The translations under genes and the position numbers were made by a program. This document shows positions 45,800 to 58,084 of a stretch of DNA of 64,000 nucleotides, piece by piece. The notes under the pieces are model-generated. The model saw only the letters and a list, made by a program, of their open reading frames with translations, was not told where the DNA came from and did not search any database. Origin of the DNA: Tolypeutes matacus (taxonomy: Eukaryota; Chordata; Mammalia; Cingulata; Chlamyphoridae); the NCBI GenBank assembly GCA_026826555.1, contig JAKSZT010053928.1, positions 1,636,629-1,700,628 on the forward strand. Direction: 5' to 3'. Positions within the stretch are counted from its first letter, which is position 1. Each line of letters starts with the position of its first letter.

Positions 45800-46130
45800 T
45801 ACTTTTTCTTGCACACCACTAGAATAATCCTTCTAAAAACCCACTTGCCAAAACTCTCAGTGGTTCTTCCTTCTTGAGTCTACGTTTGAGGCCTCTGTCC
45901 TCTGGGGCCAATGCTTCCCTCCTGCTTCTCCCTTGTGCTTTACTTGGCACACAGGTTCCTCTCAGACCTTCAGCATCCTGTACCCCCAGCCCTCTCCCCC
46001 TCCCCTCCGTTTCACCAGCCTCAAATGTCTTTACCATTCTCTCTAGACCCCTGCCCACACATACGCCCCACATCTTCTGTGAAATATTTTTTGATAATTC
46101 AAGCTTCTTCTCTCTCTAAAATCCAAGATT
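45800..46130 (+). repeat. L2 LINE fragment
   Basis: 'agaataatccttctaaaaac', 'ccaaaactctcagtggttct', 'tgtgctttacttggcacaca' and 'cacatcttctgtgaaatatt' follow sense L2 order (RT-distal region to near the 3' end). It accounts for the Pro/Ser-rich open frames at 45819-46159. Confidence 0.65.
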
Positions 46131-46234
46131 TGACACTCACCACAGAATCATGCCAGTGAAAACTGGCAGGGATGTGAGAGGGGCCATTTGTTTTTCTTTT
46201 CTATAGCTTCTTTTGATCTTTATTTGTGAAATTG

Positions 46235-46420
46235 TACTGGACTAGCAATGAGAAGGCCTGACAACCATGTGTGAACTTGTCACATGAGCTCTTTGAGACT
46301 CATTTACCATACATGTAAAATGGAAATACCTGACCTACCTTCGTCACTAGATTGTTTTGAAGATCAATAGGATTGTGTATAAGGAAGAGATTTGTAAATT
46401 CTAAATTGCTAAGTGTTGTC
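46235..46420 (+). repeat. MIR SINE
   Basis: 'ctggactagcaatgagaagg', 'gtcacatgagctctttgaga', 'catacatgtaaaatggaaat' and 'acctgacctaccttcgtcac' run in sense MIR order. Confidence 0.7.
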
Positions 46421-48085
46421 ACTGCTATGATCCAATACCTATTGTCCAATATAGCCCCTTTCCAGTGCTAAGGAACATTATATTGGGGTAGAGCAAAAGA
46501 GGACTTTGTAAATACTCTAACAATGATGTCCCACAACTCAAGGGTATATCTCTCTGTATTTAGGAGAATAAGAGAGATTTGTTCATTCTGTTCAAATTTT
46601 TGCCACCTCTTTCTGCCATATTGGAACAGGTAAGATTTCTAGGATCATCAGTTGCTACCCAATGCCTGAGGCATGACCTAAATCTTAAGCTGTCCATCTC
46701 CCTTTGAAAGTGGTCAACAAATTTTTGTTGTCAAAATGAATGAATACACATTTCTTATCTTTTGGTGAGAATATGATAACATTTGGTTATTGATGTGTAC
46801 GCTTTCAGGCAAGTTAGCTTGTGTAAATTCAACCACATTCCCCAAATACAAATTTCTGCAGTGCTAATTACATATCTCAACATTTGCATAGGTATGGGAG
46901 CCACTGAGCGTTAACACTTTTCACATTTACTTGCTGACCATAACAGCTTTTAGACAAACTTAAAAAATGATCTGTCTGATAAAGGGACCCATCAGTCTTC
47001 ACAATGTCCTAACCTTTTAGTGTTGAAACAACACTCATGATTTGCTTCATTCGTGCACTACACACCAGTGACGTGAGCTAATTGCATATCTACTGTGAAA
47101 TAATGTCTGTTATTACATGGATAACTTCACATTAACTCCATTGGAAACATTAGCAATTATACAGTACGTTATGTTAATATACCTGTATTATCTGCTGATT
47201 GCCATATCATTAATTCAAGTGACCTCTATAAATCTGTTTCCCACTATCATTTCCTTTTTCTGGACCTCTCCATAGCATTTTAGAGATAAAACTCTCTCTA
47301 CATATAGTTGAGGCTCTGTAATGTGATCTGACTGCATGGGTTTGTTGCTGCTGTTTTCCCTCACTGCTCCTTTCCTTGGCACACATAAACAACTTTAGAG
47401 GCACATTCCACTTCCTTCTGCGTGAAACTAGAACTATTTTCACTTTGGGGAGGGTTGCACCAAGGTCTTATTAAACAATTTAAAGACCTGCCTGGTTTAC
47501 AAACAGAATCACAGCTTAAAAAAGCATAAATTCACCCTATGAGATGTCAGTAAGTTTTCACAACACCAATACACTTAAGAGAATGTTCACATTTGCTGCT
47601 AAAACCTCAGTTGACACCCAATCAATTTGCATCTGGTTACACCAAACTTGACTTTTCTACAGTCAATCCAGCCCTGACGTTTCCCTTTCCTTACAAGCCC
47701 CCTTTCAACTGCAAAACAACTCAAGCCCAGGAGATGAAAACCCCAACAGCATTTTCATAGTTAATGACAGGGCTACAAAACAGAAAATAACAGCAGGAAT
47801 CTGAAGTCAGTGCTTTTATTGGACTAACTAACGATATAAATAAAATGGTCCCTGACTGAGCTTCAGAGAATCACTGTCTCTTTATCCGGCCATAGAAAAC
47901 AGATCCAGGAGGGCAATAAATACGGCACATACTAGAGTGGAATTAAATGATTAAACCTGAATTAACACCCTGTTTCTGAGCCTCACTTAGTGTTCCATGG
48001 CCCCAATGAAACACTGCAATTCACAAGCGCTCAAGGCCCATTTAAATTTTATTTCAAGCTAGTTCGGGAGAACGGATTACCTATA
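46421..48085. other. Repeat-poor stretch; candidate non-coding element at 47010-47230
   Basis: No repeat recognised apart from a tiny L2-like end at about 46728. 47010-47230 is dense in AT-rich homeodomain and POU-like cores ('gagctaattgcatatctact', 'tatcattaattcaagtgacc') and keeps a few CpGs ('gtgacgtgag', a CRE-like TGACGTGA). It could be regulatory. No coding evidence. Confidence 0.35.
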
Positions 48086-48087
48086 GC

Positions 48088-48116
48088 GGGGGGGGGGGGG
48101 GGGGGGGGGGGGGGGG
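48088..48116 (+). other. Poly-G run at the contig end (likely sequencing artefact)
   Basis: 29 uninterrupted Gs immediately left of the gap. Two-colour sequencers call dark cycles as G, so reads that lose signal end in poly-G. A genuine G29 tract is very unlikely. Confidence 0.85.
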
Positions 48117-48216
48117 NNNNNNNNNNNNNNNNNNNNNNNNNNNNNNNNNNNNNNNNNNNNNNNNNNNNNNNNNNNNNNNNNNNNNNNNNNNNNNNNNNNN
48201 NNNNNNNNNNNNNNNN
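48117..48216. other. Assembly gap, 100 Ns
   Basis: Exactly 100 Ns, the conventional placeholder for a gap of unknown length. The frames that appear to cross it as Gly, X and Pro runs are artefacts. Confidence 0.99.
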
Positions 48217-48237
48217 CCCCCCCCCCCCCCCCCCCCC
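48217..48237 (+). other. Poly-C run at the contig start (complement of poly-G artefact)
   Basis: 21 Cs directly right of the gap. Seen on the minus strand this is a poly-G read end reaching in from the other contig, mirroring the left side. Confidence 0.85.
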
Positions 48238-48900
48238 GCCGATTCCATTGTATAACTCTTGAAGTAACAACTATGATCCTGTCTAGATACCTGTTAGGAA
48301 AACAGACTGGGCTATAGGAATCACAGAGTCTATTCAGAATCCCACCTCTGTGCCTCTAAGAAGTCATGTTAATGAAAAGGAACCAAATCTCTGTCCCTGT
48401 GGAAGTGTCAAGATTGCCCTGCCCTTGATGGGAAAATAATGAATTAACTAAATCAATTCAATTATTTACATGACATTAACAACAAAACTCGCCAACTGTT
48501 AGTCAGAACATTTTACTTTTTGAATGTGGCTTTAGCATGCCAGAAATCCAAACTAAGTCCTAACTGCCAAATGGAATCTAATATCACCTTGGAGGATAAT
48601 AAATGGTGATCCCATTTCCCATTAAATCATACACTGTATTAAAAGGTGGGTGAGTTCAACTTAAACCCCATTCAAGGAGAATGAATACTGTTCTATAATC
48701 TTTCATTTATAAAATGACTCTGTAGCAAGAAATCCCAGGATGGCATTAGAGGAAGGCTCCACTGTCAAAATGAAATACTTAGAAATTTCAGATGAAATAT
48801 GCAGCCCACTTTGTGTATATCTGTGAGTTGCAATGATGCATAAGACTGGGGTTTTGTAAGGGAAGGTCCTCAAGAGTCTAGAGATAAGGGAGCTCTCAGA
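48238..48900. other. Repeat-free AT-rich stretch
   Basis: No repeat recognised. 48420-48640 has several homeodomain-type cores ('aataatgaattaactaaatc', 'attcaattatttacatgaca') and looks like unique, possibly constrained non-coding DNA. Confidence 0.35.
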
Positions 48901-48904
48901 TTTG

Positions 48905-49115
48905 AGCACTTACTAGATGTTGTCTGCTGTGCTGTTTTCTCATTTAATTCTCACAATGTCCTATGAAGTAGGCATTATTTCATATTATTTTACAAATATC
49001 TTACATTATTTTACAAAAAATATTTTTTGAGGCTCAAAGAATAGTATAATAACTGCCCAAGTTCACTCAGAAAGTGGTGAGGATCAGATTCAAATCTAGT
49101 TCTGATTCCAAAGGT
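48905..49115 (-). repeat. MIR SINE
   Basis: 'gagcacttactagatgttgt', 'ctcatttaattctcacaatg', 'tcctatgaagtaggcattat', 'aactgcccaagttcactcag' and 'gatcagattcaaatctagtt' are antisense MIR landmarks. An ATTATTTTACAAAT-like unit is duplicated inside at about 48978-49020. Confidence 0.85.
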
Positions 49116-50730
49116 AGACCTTTGCCTCGATATTATATCACCTGCTTAGAACTCCTGGCGCCACTGGGTCTTCCACTTAAAATCTGCTAAAATAACCGAA
49201 GAAGACAGCCATCATATGCAAGAGGGATGAGAATAACTCAGTGTCGTCCCCAAGGTTACGACAAGAACCAAAGGGTTTTGCCTCTGTATGAGGAACAGTT
49301 TTTGTAAAGTCCCAGCAGATCCAGACACCCAGTGAAACCAAACGGTTGGCAGCTCAAATTGAGATCACTGCTGGAATGTAGATGAACATGGGTCTGATCA
49401 CGATGGCTTCAGAGTGTGAACCATGCATCAGTGGGGCCCAGAATCACTCATGATACTGCAGGAGCACGGTGAGCCTTGTCCAGAATAAAGCAGGAAGATT
49501 CTTCCACATTCTCAAGAATATGAGTCTACCCACACCCAAGTTTTCCCTCAGGGTCTGCTCAGCATGGCACATAGCTGTGTACATGCCTGGTAAGAAGGGA
49601 TTTGACTGAAACTTCTCCCCTTCAATATTTTTGGGCAACAAAATTACCTTACTCTTCACTCTAATTTATGCCTGAGCACCTTCAATGAAATGCACACTCA
49701 CACACACATATTTCTCTCATAAAGCAATCTCACTTAAAAAGGAATACATTGTGGGGAAGCTATCAAATAAAGAAATTACTGTTTTTATAAAAAAAGATAA
49801 TCACTAGTAAGTTTATTGGTGATAGATTCATGTCAGGTTCAGAGTGGTGAGTTGTGTCTGTTGAATTATGATTGGAAACTCAGTGGGCAGAAAAGTGTCT
49901 AATGTTTGATGCAATATCCTTGTACATTATAGTGCCTGTTAAATTAATTTAAATGCTTTTGACACTCAATTAGTGTTATATAATAGCAATTGCATCCTTT
50001 CCTTTATAAGTAATGAATTTCTTGAAATTTTATGTTTTGATAAAAGGTCTCTGTTTACCAAAAAAAATTAAAAAAAGGATATTAATATGATTTAAGTGAA
50101 TTTAATTTGAATTATTAACTTTTCATTCCTTGGCCAGAAACTTTTAAGCAAAGGTCTTGATTATAATTGTTTGTCACATGTGAGCCTCAGCTTTAGTGGT
50201 TGTTCTTGTCTATGGTTTTTAACTGTAACAAGGAAGACTCTCAGAGTCTCTGGCCTAAATTTAGACACAATCCCAGGCCTCCCTTTGATCTTAACTCTTC
50301 ATTTTTAATTTAAGTAAAATAAAAACTACCTCCACTGTACTGGCAATAAGAGCCAGGCCATGTCTTTGAACAAATAGTTAATCAGTTTAGTTACTTGAGT
50401 CCTTGCCTAATTGATTCCAAAACAAACCAGGGCTTCAAGTTGCTCTTTTGGTAGATAGCACCAGCTTGAGCATTTTCCCTATACATTTGATAATTTCAGT
50501 GGCTGTTTTTACACCTTGAAGACATAACTTCAGTTAACAACTCCACTTTAAAATGGCTAAAACTAGAAACAAAATTACAGCCTACCAGAAGTTTTCACTC
50601 TTCTACTGGTTATAGGGCCAGTGTGTAATCACAAAGAATGTTTCTTTAAAATCACGAGGTATCTGCATCTATCAGTGAATGGTTAACTGTGGTGGAGAAA
50701 ACGGTTTCATCATTTTTAAGCCATATGACA
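49116..50730. other. Unassigned sequence
   Basis: No gene or repeat recognised. The part around 49440-49660 is GC-richer and carries a short minus-strand frame with no domain. Confidence 0.4.
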
Positions 50731-50734
50731 TTTC

Positions 50735-50842
50735 TGTGACTTGCTTTCTCCATCTAATATGAGGATTGTAATACCTTACGGAGTTGTTGTGGAAATCAAT
50801 GGACATAAATAATGTGAATGTACTCCAAAAAAAAAAAAAAAA
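50735..50842 (+). repeat. MIR fragment ending in an A-run
   Basis: 'ctttctccatctaatatgag', 'gattgtaataccttacggag' and 'ttgttgtggaaatcaatgga' match the sense MIR 3' half. A 16-bp A-run follows at 50827-50842. Confidence 0.65.
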
Positions 50843-51250
50843 GCATAAAGTGGCATGAAAGAATGAGGTATTACTATTAATAATTCTCAATAGAGACTGG
50901 CCAAGATTTTAAATTCTTAGCCTTGCTGCATCACTTTTTATTACCCATTGATAAAAACCCTGCACCTTTGGCCTTATTTCAAACCTTGTAAACGTGGGCC
51001 ACCTTACAACAATTAATCACCGACTACGTAAAGTTAAACCCACAATGCTGAACTACAAAGCCGCTTCCCGAAACGCACGGCTCAACCACCTTCGTCTTCA
51101 ACTCCTGTCTCTTGATCTAAACCCTTTCATTTGAACTTGATATCATATTTTTCTTTTGACCTCAATCTTTGCAGAAGTAAAATTGTCCAGGAAATTGGGC
51201 AGATCCTGTACTTTTCTGACTTAGCATTAGAGAAGCTATCCTTTTAGGCA
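50843..51250. other. Unassigned sequence
   Basis: No feature recognised; some retained CpGs around 51000-51090. Confidence 0.4.
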
Positions 51251-51254
51251 AACA

Positions 51255-51545
51255 TGAAAACTCATTGTACCTCGGGCAGGGCTCACAGGACACCACCAAG
51301 GGCCCGCCCTGATTTCCCAAATACTAACTCGTCCCTCCCCCAAAGCTGCTGTTTATTACATAGGATTTATTGTGATTTGAAATCATTCTGTTTGCCTAGT
51401 ATTTGTTTACCTGTTTACCATCCATCCCCCTCCTCTGGAAAGTCTGTTCCAGGAGAGAAGGGATGGTGTCTGTCTTTTTCACCACAGTCCTCTGGGCCTA
51501 GAATACTTCCTGGAACACAGTAGGAGCCTAATAAGTAGCTGTTGG
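51255..51545 (+). repeat. L2 LINE 3' end
   Basis: 'atccccctcctctggaaagt', 'ctgttccaggagagaaggga', 'tggtgtctgtctttttcacc' and 'acacagtaggagcctaataa' are the L2 3' landmarks in sense order. Confidence 0.75.
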
Positions 51546-53495
51546 GTGACCAGATGTATTGCTACAAATATAAATGGCCATATGCAACATCTCTAAAGCA
51601 TTTAGGTCTAAATACCACCTTTTCCTTCCCCAATGAAAGCTTAACACATTGCTAAACTGTCAGAATAAAAATTTTTATCTTGTCATCTTATCAATATTAA
51701 TTCCTTAGTCTTTTCACCATCTTTCTCGAGGCCCGAGTTTGGGCCAAACATGGCTGAGGTTTTAAAAATATATATTTTTACTATAATTTAAAAATATGCT
51801 CACTAGGGGAAGACTCATAAAATTCAGCTTCAGCCACAATCTGGACTATGGGCTGCCAAGCGCTGCATAAATAAATCATCAAGTCATTTTGGCATCCTGT
51901 GGGCCAGAAGGAATATCTTCCTCAGTAGATTTAAAGAGACACAGCTCTGTAAGGAATGGGAGCAAAGCGAGTGATGAAACATGTCCTCTCTTTTTATTCC
52001 TCTGGAGTTTGGACAGGCCCCTTGAAGTGGTACTTGCCGATTTTACAAATGGCAGATTCTTTTGTTCTCTTTAATTGAAATCTACTGTGGAGTTGGGAGA
52101 ATCCCTTCCAATATCCACAGCATATGCCCCTACCCCATTTTGGAACTATTGGACCACTTGAGCAAGGAAAAATACGGCAGCCAGAAGAATGGATTACAGG
52201 GGCTGAGTAGCACGGATGCAGATAAGTCAGACTCCACGCTCAGTGAGTCAGGAAGCAATTCCAAGGACAGTGGAGGGTGGGTTGTGTGATGCCGGAGTGG
52301 AGGGGCTTCTTGATAGATGCTGTATCGATGGCCCAGGCTGGGTGTCCCGCCTAGAGCTCACCCGAGCAACATTTCTCTCTCTCTCTGGTGCTCCCACACG
52401 CTCTCTCTCTCTCCCTCTCGCACACGCGCACACACACACCCAGGCATTGTGACCAGCTGCTCCCTGGTCAAGTCTCCTTGGCTAATCTAATCCAAGCTGC
52501 TCACTGGCCTTCTTAAACTTGCCTGAAAGAAGAACACTGAATAAAAATGATGTATTCATTTCCTGTGGATTCAAAAGGCAGGCCAGGAATCTAAATCCGT
52601 CTCCTGACCTAAAAAAATAAAATAAAAAAGAAAAGGAAAAGCGGCTACGAAGGTTGCAGAAAACTATTTTTCAACTCTGTTCATAAAAGGAGACTATAAC
52701 ATTAAGTGAGGGCCAGTTGGGGCAGAAATTGCAGAATATCTTTTCATAACTGTCGATTAAAATATGGTGCCATCGATGTGGGCACATACAAAACCCAACT
52801 CATTCAGTGGAAAGCTTCAAAATTTGATGTATGAGGTACTGTGGGAACACACATTCAGGCACGGAACCTCAGGCAGGCCCTCTCATGAACCCCGAGTTTG
52901 CACACACACAACACACGCAAAGTACACACAGGCATGTACTTTGACAAACACCCCTGTTTTGCTGCCTTGTCTTTCACATTAACATGACTAAAAATTTTAA
53001 AAATATATACTGTTCCTTTTGTGCTTTGTATTTACTAAAACCCTGGCCAGTTTGGTTTTTACAGCCAAGAAGAAATTTCCTATCTGACTACTATCTTTAT
53101 CTGTCTTAGTCAGTAGCTGATAGTCCCTCCTTGGGTTATTAACCAGTTAGGGTCTCCCAGAAAAGAGGTCATTAGCTTCTAACATTACTCAGAAGTGTCA
53201 GGAGATGCAGGTATCACATCCTCTTATCCTGGTTTATCTTTAATTTCATCTCTAGATTTTTTAGCTCCAGCTGTCGGCTTCCACTTAATAACACATTTTT
53301 ATCTGTTGTTAGTTTTTTTTTTTTTTAACAACTCAATAACCCATATAATGATGACAGAACTGACAAATTCTGCATTAATGGATTTCCTTCCCTCATCTAG
53401 TTCCGAGCTGCCAAAAGCCAAAAAAAGTGAAATAGATTCCAGACAGTTATAGGTTAAGAATCATTTGCATAGATTAGCAAGTTTTGCAAATGAAT
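51546..53495. other. Unassigned sequence with one simple repeat
   Basis: No gene or interspersed repeat recognised apart from the CT/CA tract at 52372. Short opposite-strand frames at 52216-52452 are caused by that tract. Confidence 0.4.
52372..52442 (+). repeat. (CT)n and (CA)n compound simple repeat
   Basis: 'tctctctctctctggtgctc', then a second CT run, then CG-containing CA repeats (gcacacgcgcacacacacac). Likely polymorphic. Confidence 0.9.
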
Positions 53496-54450
53496 TCATC
53501 TAGTGAGAAGTAAGACACGGGACACTGCATTTTAATAATTGACATTCCACATGAAATGCAATGTTCTTGAGGAGGAAATTGAGCTCCAGGTTGCTATTAG
53601 AACCAGCGGACCAGCACGAGTAGAAAGAAATGCCATCTCCCATTATGTGAGTTACCGCTCCTGCATAACAACTACCCCCATTCTGATGGACTTCTTTTAA
53701 TAAAAGTAATAGTGCACGTTCACCGGCAAAGAGAGTCGGGAGGAATCTACTCATCAGCAATATAGAACAGGAAATGAAAAGAGGTCTTCAGGATGCCGTC
53801 ATAACGTGCAACCAGCAACTCTTTACATTTTCTTTTGAAGGTAATTTTCATTTTCCATTCGATCTGGGAGCAATTCCCCCTGCCCACTTACTTTTTCAGT
53901 TTTATGAAACACAAGATGATTTAAAAATATGCAAAGTGTGAGAAATTTTAAATTATCCACTTTGGAGGTTGTCTCTCAGAATGTTGGTTAAATTACAAAT
54001 AAAGATAAGTGGGCCATTTTGCTGCCTCCCCCTGGCCTAATTAGTTTACGAACATGCCACATTGCAAATATTGGTGAGAATGCCCAATTAATGCCTTTCA
54101 TAAGGGGTTAGTCTGTCCAAATCAGGGTATCCAGAATGTGTCAGAAGTACAAACTGCTCACACATGCAATCCAAGAGCTGGAAACAAGTCCATCCATAAT
54201 AGTGTCTCCTGGCAAATTTATAATTAACATAAAACGAATTAAATCACTCACTCGATAGACTTTTGTCCAACTTCATGTAGAGTAAGTATGTCATATCAAT
54301 TAATTCTCAATGAACTGCAGCAGCCAATAAAATTTCTTCCAGACACTGGTAACAATCCAAGATATTGATGGAAGAGGTATCACCATTAATAGGAGTATAA
54401 GCCTCAAATCACACACCAAGAGCAGGCCGATTCAGTTCCTTCTTTGGGAG
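53496..54450. promoter_or_regulatory. Candidate cluster of conserved non-coding elements
   Basis: About 950 bp without any recognisable repeat. It has retained CpGs (for example 'gtgcacgttcaccggcaaag', 'ccgtcataacgtgcaacc'), GATA-like 'aaagataagtggg', and several homeodomain cores (TAATTAG at 54038-54044, AATTAATG near 54090, 'ttataattaacataaaacga', 'caattaattctcaatg'). There is no open frame longer than chance. It is the strongest candidate regulatory block in the window by composition and motif density. Function is inferred. Confidence 0.4.
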
Positions 54451-56290
54451 GAGAAGCTGATTATTGCTAGCTCCCTGTTATTCTTTACGATTTGTTAGGC
54501 TTTCTGTCTGTTCTCACTTTTCACACTGATAGGCTTTTAATTTTGTCCATACAATTAAATCCCCCTAGTGTAGCTGTCTGTTTTGCAGGATTATATAAAA
54601 AGTTAATATACATGAACATATTAAACAGATTCAAGTAGAAAGGCCAGATTATATTACCCATATGATTGAGACATTTCCTATAGCCTTTCTTCATGTTCAC
54701 AACTACAAGTAATTGATACAGAAAAAATTAATGCAATCGGATCTTTGTTCTGTAGAACTCTAACAGGCATCTTAACTGATATTTGGTGAAGTAATTGGAT
54801 TTTTTTGTGGTTTGTTTTTTCTTTACCAAATTAACAGTTGTTTTGGGTACTAGTTAGACAAAGCCCAAATGCTCTACATATAAAACAGAGTGAGAATCAT
54901 TCCTTTGTTGATATGAGTGATTACACAACAAAGAAATCAACAGTCATTCCATTTGTTACTTCAGAGTTTATAGTAAATGATAGTTCACTGATTCACCTAG
55001 CCTTTCCTCAACAACAACACCTGCTAAATAGAAATGCTTATGATTTTATATGCATTTTTCTTTCACCCACGGAATGTTAGTTGGTCCTAGGGTTAAATAT
55101 GTTTGGAAAAGACAATCTTTTGTCTGTGTCACCATCTGCATGCTTATGACAATATCAAATATAAGAATTCTGATGAGCCAGTTGGTTTGTGTAATGAGTT
55201 ACTGTGGCTTCTCCCAATAAAGGGTGTGTTCAGACTTTATTTATAGACCAATAAAGAGAAATTTCCACTGTTCTCTTTAGCAGGCTGAGGATAAATAGCT
55301 CTTCTGTTTTTAACATTTAACGTTCAGACACAAAAACAACTGCTCTGAATATTAAGCCAACAATCGGATTTTTTTTCCTACGAAGGAGAGAAATCCTTGA
55401 ATATGAAACAATGGAGAGTTCAGATATAATCTTTCCCATTTTAGAACTGTTTTATTGCAACCTGTTTTCTTTAACAAAGAGGCACAGGCTTAATTTGGTT
55501 ACCGGGGTTGAAGCATCAACTCACGTGCTTCGACAGTTTTCTCCGTGGCCTGCAAGCTTACAGCTCCTGGAGTGAAATTGCTCTCTGAAGGCAGTGCAGC
55601 CACAGCACCAAATGTCCTTTGACGAGACTGTTGCTGCTGGATTGAGCTGCTTTTCATGTGTATGTGTGCGGCAAGTGCTTTCTATTTTCACATTCTAGAG
55701 CAAAGAACAGCATAAATTATCCCTAATTCTTGATTCTGTGATGAAGTAGCCATCTGGTCTGATAGTACGGTGACAATGATATAGGAGTGCACACTCCATG
55801 CTTGGTCTGCTGTGCAGAAAAGGACAATAGGACATATTTTAAAATGTCAGGATCCATCAGAACCATATTCAGGAAAGTTTGCATTTATGAAAATGGATCA
55901 TTTTAGAGATACATCACGATGCAAATCTGATCATGGCTGCTGGGCAGCTGAATTAAATTAAGAGTAAATCTGAATGTTTCTAATTAGAAATGTGTTATTC
56001 CTTTTCCTGCTGTTTTTCACATCCATGAAAAAAAGAGACTGACCCGCCAGTCTCTCCTTTGATATGTGCATGTGGAAGTCTTAGAAGATAGATATAAGAT
56101 GAGTTTGGCTACTTCCAGTCAGTTCTTAGTGAAAATTGTGCTCACAACTAAATTTGCATTTATCACTAAATGAGGTATCATTGGAGTAAAGGCTATTGGG
56201 CAATCACAAGTGTGTGAGCCCAAGATGCATCAACAGAGAAGGAAGAGCTTTATTTTTCAGTGGTCTCCTAAAATTCATGTATTAATTTAT
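54451..56290. other. Repeat-poor AT-rich continuation
   Basis: Continues the repeat-free character of the block on its left. 54560-54900 and 55480-55660 could be further constrained segments. The 80-residue frame at 54838-55080 is AT-rich with no domain. Confidence 0.4.
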
Positions 56291-56296
56291 TTGTCA

Positions 56297-56345
56297 CCCA
56301 TTCATTCATTTGACAAACATTGAGCGCTTTTCAGGTACCAAGCAC
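56297..56345 (-). repeat. L2/MIR terminal scrap
   Basis: 'cccattcattcatttgacaa' then 'acattgagcgcttttcaggt' matches the antisense L2 end. Confidence 0.6.
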
Positions 56346-57015
56346 TGACATTAGCTGTCCCATTGAAGTTCGGAGGAGACCAGTGATATATTTTGATAGT
56401 CCTAATGTAGTTGATGGACATTACAGCAGTAGGGATGATTTCCAACCACAAAAAGTGATTGCTTGTGAATGCCCAGAGGCAGTGTCTGTATCACTGCTGA
56501 AGGAAACCAGTCAGATGACTCTCAGGGCAGTGGAATCTTGAGTGGAGCAGAAGAGAGGCTGGTTGGGGTTGGGTAGTAGACCTGCTCACTGGTGGGCATT
56601 GGTGGTCTAACCCAGTTTTTAGATACTAGTGTAAGGCACAGAGTCTAAAGGGCCTAAGGAACTTGGTTGTGATTCAAGCAATCAACACCAGGAAGCCTAA
56701 CCCAATGGGCAGAACTCAGCATTAGGGGATGAGTCCTAATTAATGCCTCCAACTGTTAGTAGAGGACAACTTTGAAAATGAAAATTGAGCCTTTTTTGTC
56801 TTAATTTCTAATAGATACATGACATGACTCAACTAACCTCAGAATTATTCCTGTCTTTGTTCCAGAGATTGGAAAATAGTCATTACCTTTCTTTTTGAAG
56901 GAGTGAGGGACATCCACATATTCAAAGAAAAATCATTGAGTATCTATTCTATGTCACAAATATCTCAGACTCACTAGGCACGGAACTGCCCCATTAACTT
57001 CTTCACACTCAGCTT
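56346..57015. other. Unassigned, perhaps decayed L2
   Basis: It follows an antisense L2 terminus and may contain more of that L2, but no further landmark is clear. Confidence 0.35.
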
Positions 57016-57019
57016 GCTT

Positions 57020-57380
57020 CTGCTCTCTCCCCATCCTCCCATTCCAAACATCCAGTAGCTCACCAAGTCCTGTAGAGTCTATCTACAAATATTTCATATC
57101 TATCCCTACCACTTCCATAGTTCACAAAATCATCGTCTCTACATGGCATTGTTGCAATCACTTCATAGCTGATCTTTCTAAGAGGAAAATCTATCCATGT
57201 GTTGTCCTGGTTTGAATCCCACAATGCCTCTACATTGATTCTGGAAGTAAATCTATGATCTGGCCACTGTCCATCTCTCCAATCTCATCTCCTACCACTC
57301 TCCTAGAGGTACTGAGTCCTGTCTTTGTCTTCCAGAATGTAACATCCCTTTGGAGTTTTCTCACTTTCATCATTCCAATC
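57020..57380 (+). repeat. L2 LINE fragment
   Basis: 'caccaagtcctgtagagtct', 'ctgatctttctaagaggaaa', 'gaatcccacaatgcctctac', 'ctatgatctggccactgtcc' and 'atctcctaccactctcctag' are unmistakable sense L2 landmarks in order. Confidence 0.9.
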
Positions 57381-58080
57381 TTCACCCAAACTAACAAGAT
57401 TTTCTGCTTCTTTTCTAAAGTTGGTCCAAAGGTAAAGCAAGCTATTGGTTCCTCTGAACAGTTTGAGACTATCCGAAATTTTCAGAGTCTTTTCCAAGTA
57501 GTGATATAATGATCAAGGTCACAGGCCCTATGTCTCCTCTACCCCTTACTCTTATATTCTTATTCCTAAGGGTCATTACACCCTATAGGCCCTTGCTTGG
57601 GATCTGTGCTACCAGCCCTTAGTCTAGTTATTGTCATCCTTCTTCTCATCACATAGGAGAGGGTAGTCTCACCTATTTTGAGAAAAGCATTTTCACTGTA
57701 CTGCCTCCCCAGGCAACTGGTTTCCCTTTGGAGAGGAGAGACTTGCTTCTTCCACAAACGATTGCTAGGATTCCAGGGCCTGTCACCACGAAAGCCTCTT
57801 ATTTGAGTGAAATCCTACTTACTGCCTAAAGGATGTAGATTTGACCCTTATAACCCAACAATAAAACAATGCGTTAATCCAAATAATCTTAGCATCCAAA
57901 CAACAAGAATTGCTTATAAAGAGCAAGGTGAGAAAGTTATTTTATGAAACAGTTACATTCTTGTTCTTATGTTTATAATTTTAAGCATGATGCTATATGT
58001 ACAGATAGAAATGATACTATAAACAAGATTATTTTCAAAACAGAAATATTGACAGAACATACATTTTCAAAGAATCAGAT
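57381..58080. other. Unassigned sequence
   Basis: The L2 may continue a little. Otherwise no feature recognised. Confidence 0.4.
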
Positions 58081-58084
58081 GCGA

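Noticed and set aside
48088..48116. G-quadruplex or G-rich telomere-like tract
   Set aside because: A pure G29 ending at a gap, with pure C on the other side, is better explained by sequencing chemistry.
47990..48270. Open frames crossing the gap with poly-Gly and poly-Pro
   Set aside because: They are made of the poly-G/poly-C artefact and Ns.
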